Assembly: GCA_014529385.2 (NCBI GenBank)
Contig: CM043955.1
Span: 135,790,108 to 135,854,107 of the forward strand
Length of the DNA stretch: 64,000 nucleotides
Direction: 5' to 3'
Source of the DNA: Adiantum capillus-veneris
Taxonomy: Eukaryota > Streptophyta > Polypodiopsida > Polypodiales > Pteridaceae
Positions 61,411 through 64,000 of the stretch are shown one piece after another; the first letter of the stretch is position 1, and each line of letters starts with the position of its first letter. Under the pieces are notes generated by a model that ran no database searches, was not told where the DNA came from, and saw only the letters and a list, made by a program, of their open reading frames with translations. Made by a program: the position numbers and the translations under genes.

Positions 61411-62685
61411 GTATAGAGGTACAAATTGATAGGTGATGTCTTATACATGAAAGGGGCTGATCTCGTGTTGAGACGTGTGCCTTGGCGGGAGGAGCCTTAC
61501 AGAGTGTTGGAAGAGAATCATGAAGGTGCATGTGGTGGCCATTTTTCTCTAAATATCACCTTGTATAAGATTTTGCAAGAGGGGTATGTATGGCCTAGTT
61601 TGCACAAGGATGTTCACCATTGGTGTAGGTCTTGCAATAGGTGTCAAGCATTTGGGAAGAGAGTGTTGAAGCCAGAGCTACGAAAAACCATTATGGCGTT
61701 TGATGTGTTTGAAAAGTGGGGGATTGATGCAATAGGCCCGTTACCTATCACAAGTAGGGGCAAACACTATATTTTGACGGCAGTGGACTATCTTTCTAGA
61801 TGGCCAGAGGCTATAGCAGTAAAACAGATCACTGCAAAGGATGTGGAAAAATTTGTGTATGATGAAATATGTTGCAAGTTTGGGGTGCCATTAGAGCTAC
61901 TTTCAGATAAGGGGCCAGGATTTAGAGCTAAACTGCTAGACTTCTTATGCACAAAGATGAAGATTAGGCACCAGCATACCACTCCTTATTACCCACAGTG
62001 TAATGGCTTAAATGAAAGATTTAATGGTGAGTTGGTACAGATTCTTTCGAAAGTGACAGAGCACCAAGGAAAGAATTGGGATTTGGAATTGCCTAGTTCA
62101 TTATGGGCTTACCGTACTTCGGTGAAGATAGGTACAGGGTTAACTCCATTTCATTTGGTATATGGAAAGGAAGCACTATTGCCTGTGGAAGTAGAGTTTC
62201 CTGCAGTAAAGATGCTAGAGAAGCTACTTGGGCCGTCTAGTAATGCATTCAAAGAGAGGCTCTTACAGTTACAGGAGGTTCAGTTGGATAGGATGAGCGC
62301 ATTGGAGCATTATGGGCAGATGCAGGATAAGGCTTTGGCAAAGATAAATGAAAAGGTCAAAAGTAAGGGTATGAAGAAGCATGACTTAGTTTTGCGTTAC
62401 AACAGTAAGCTGGACAACACCTTCCAAAAGAAGTTTCAGATTAAGTGGGAAGGCCCTTTGAAGGTAGTGGAGTGTTTTCCAAATGGTACATATCAGTTGG
62501 CTAACTTGGATGGGATTCTACATAAGTCAAGGGTAAATGGATTGCATCTTAAGTTATATCATGCCAGGTTAATGATGGTGGAGCAAGATGAGCTGTCTGT
62601 GGAGCAAGCAATGTTGGTGAAGGATGAGGAGACCTGTGATGCGACGAGTCTCATATCTCTCTTTGCTGCTGCTGATCATGAATGA
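61411..62685 (+). pseudogene. Second X integrase copy, 5'-truncated
   Basis: Aligns with 45831-47105. Open from 61426 (419 aa): GDVLYMKGADLVLRRVPW, HEGACGGHFSLNIT, the HHCC finger CRSCNRCQ, KWGIDAIG, LSDKGPGF, LNERFNG and the C-terminal domain. The catalytic acids are kept. RT and RNase H are missing, so it cannot be autonomous. About 22 differences from the first copy fall in the first 780 bp, and only one in the rest. Confidence 0.9.
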
Positions 62686-62713
62686 TCTAGCAGGCTAGGG
62701 GATGGGCAAATTA

Positions 62714-63855
62714 TGTCAGGAGTTTTTTTGAGCAAGGGATTGTGCATATGTACATACACATGCATGGTGCATCGAATAAAGGATTACCCAATTTCTATAG
62801 CCAGGTGGTTACGTGGGCCCCACGTGTGTACAGGTAGGAAAGGGTGTACATAGTGCATCGATTTTCACTATTATCAGTGCTAGTGTGTTTTTTGTACAAT
62901 AAGGAGGAGTTGGTAGCGTAAAAATTCTCGAGGAAGCTATCCACGGGCCGACGACATGAGGTAAGCAGGTGCGTCAGATGGTATAGAGTGGCGTCAGGAG
63001 GTCGAACGGGGTCAATACTTGCACGCGGAGAAGTATGGACACGACATGGGTGTTTTCTTGTGATACTTATGCAGAAAGGACATCATGAGGACCACTTTTT
63101 GGGGCCACTTCATGTGGTTGCGGGATGCATTATTTGGAAAAACTGAGTGCCAGGTGTGTGGATGATGCAAAAAAGGTGACAACTATGGACTGCGAGGTCA
63201 GTTTTTGGCATGTTCGGGGTCGGTTTGAGGTCATCTAAAAGGCCACGGATGCCCAAATAATAAAGCTAAGTGTGGGAACTGAAAAAAGAGAGAGAAGACC
63301 AGAAAAAAACGTGGAGAAGAGAGGAGGAACAACCGCAAGTGTGTTTTTGCTATTTTTGGAGCATTTTTTGGCCCTAAACTGCTCATCCGAGGTCGGATTT
63401 GAGCACTGTGACATTGTAGGGTGGGGTTTTTGGGAGTTCCAGACGCAATGGCACTGTCCATTTTGCCAAATTCCTCACATATTTTTTTCTGTTTTTCTGT
63501 GTAATCTTCTCCGGTGAGTGAAGCCTCTGCTTAACTTTGTGGTTGTATCTGGTGTATTTCCTCAATACTGTGTAAACTATTTGCCCCATTGGTGTTGGGC
63601 TGAGCTTCATTGAGTCTAAACAATAGCAATTTGCTTCCTTTGAGCTGAATTGAGAGTGTGTGTGTGAGTGTGTATGTGTGAGTGTTGAGTGGGCAAGTGG
63701 GAAATCTCTCTCTTCTCACTCCGTCTGTTTGTTTCCTGTCTCGGCCAGGCTGGTTGTGTAAGCCGAGTGGTGCCCCATAATGTGTGTGTGTATCATCCCA
63801 AGAGTGTGTGTCGGGTCATTATAGAGGCGTTGTGTGTGTTTCCATCCCGCTCACA
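62714..63855 (+). repeat. X LTR3 (3')
   Basis: 1142 bp, TGTCAGGAG...CGCTCACA. Its first 160 bp match LTR2; later it shares LTR1 variants (for example CTCATCCGA and CATCTAAAAGGCC). Followed by CCGC and the rest of the T LTR. Confidence 0.92.
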
Positions 63856-64000
63856 CCGCGAATTGCGCAACCTTCCCATCTTGCTAACCACAAGGCATCC
63901 TTCTACCCGCGAGGCATCTTGCTAACTGCCAGGCATCTTGCTAACCACGAGGCATCTTGCTAACGGCCAGGTATCCCGCTACCCATGAGGCATCTCGCTA
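63856..64000 (-). repeat. T 5' LTR, resumed, with minisatellite
   Basis: CCGCGAATTGCGCAACC continues the T LTR cut at 39600, as the uncut copy at 36877 shows. The 19-bp minisatellite follows to the window end. Confidence 0.9.

Overview
The window reads as nuclear DNA of a land plant with a large, repeat-rich genome. Almost all recognisable sequence is LTR retrotransposon, with long (GA)n tracts, a few decayed host-type gene fragments (BTB/POZ, PPR) and no compact gene. The PPR relic resembles the expanded PPR families of ferns and lycophytes, so a fern-like source is my guess; the sequence alone does not fix the species.

Layout. 1-7.4 kb: minus-strand relics (a Ty1/copia RT-RNase H fragment fused to an unrelated gag; the 3' end of a second copia with its LTR) around plus-strand BTB and PPR pseudogene pieces. 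7.4-13.6 kb: low-information sequence, a probable LTR with 143 bp of (AG)n, decayed gag-like coding and a Ty3/gypsy integrase relic. 13.6-64 kb: a Russian-doll nest. An old Ty3/gypsy element ('R1-old') carries in its LTR a young, intact relative ('R1', 14983-26213), in its pol a short non-autonomous element ('T1'), and in its gag a MITE and a third LTR element ('G3'). G3 carries a long-LTR, almost coreless element ('T'), and T's 5' LTR carries a second Tat-like gypsy ('X', 39601-63855). Inside X lie about 13 kb of foreign sequence: a copia relic, a decayed coiled-coil ORF, a complete non-autonomous element ('L5') and a truncated R1 LTR.

The one intact gene is the 1756-residue gag-pol of R1 (17684-22954, minus). 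It holds gag, a CCHC knuckle, a retropepsin-like protease, RT, a degenerate canonical RNase H, a second RNase H with a full catalytic set, and an integrase. With LTRs differing by roughly 1 percent, a primer-binding site, a polypurine tract and a matching 4-bp target duplication, it looks recently and perhaps still mobile. T1, T and L5 lack pol and would depend on enzymes from other elements.

The best new material is structural. LTR1 and LTR3 of X share one target site and diagnostic bases, yet a 674-bp block is near-identical between the 3' ends of two internal copies, which points to ectopic repair or conversion. Several unrelated LTR families carry long CT tracts in the predicted transcribed leader. 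An ORF of unknown origin becomes continuous once a nested element is removed. I found no evidence for a new enzymatic or defence system.
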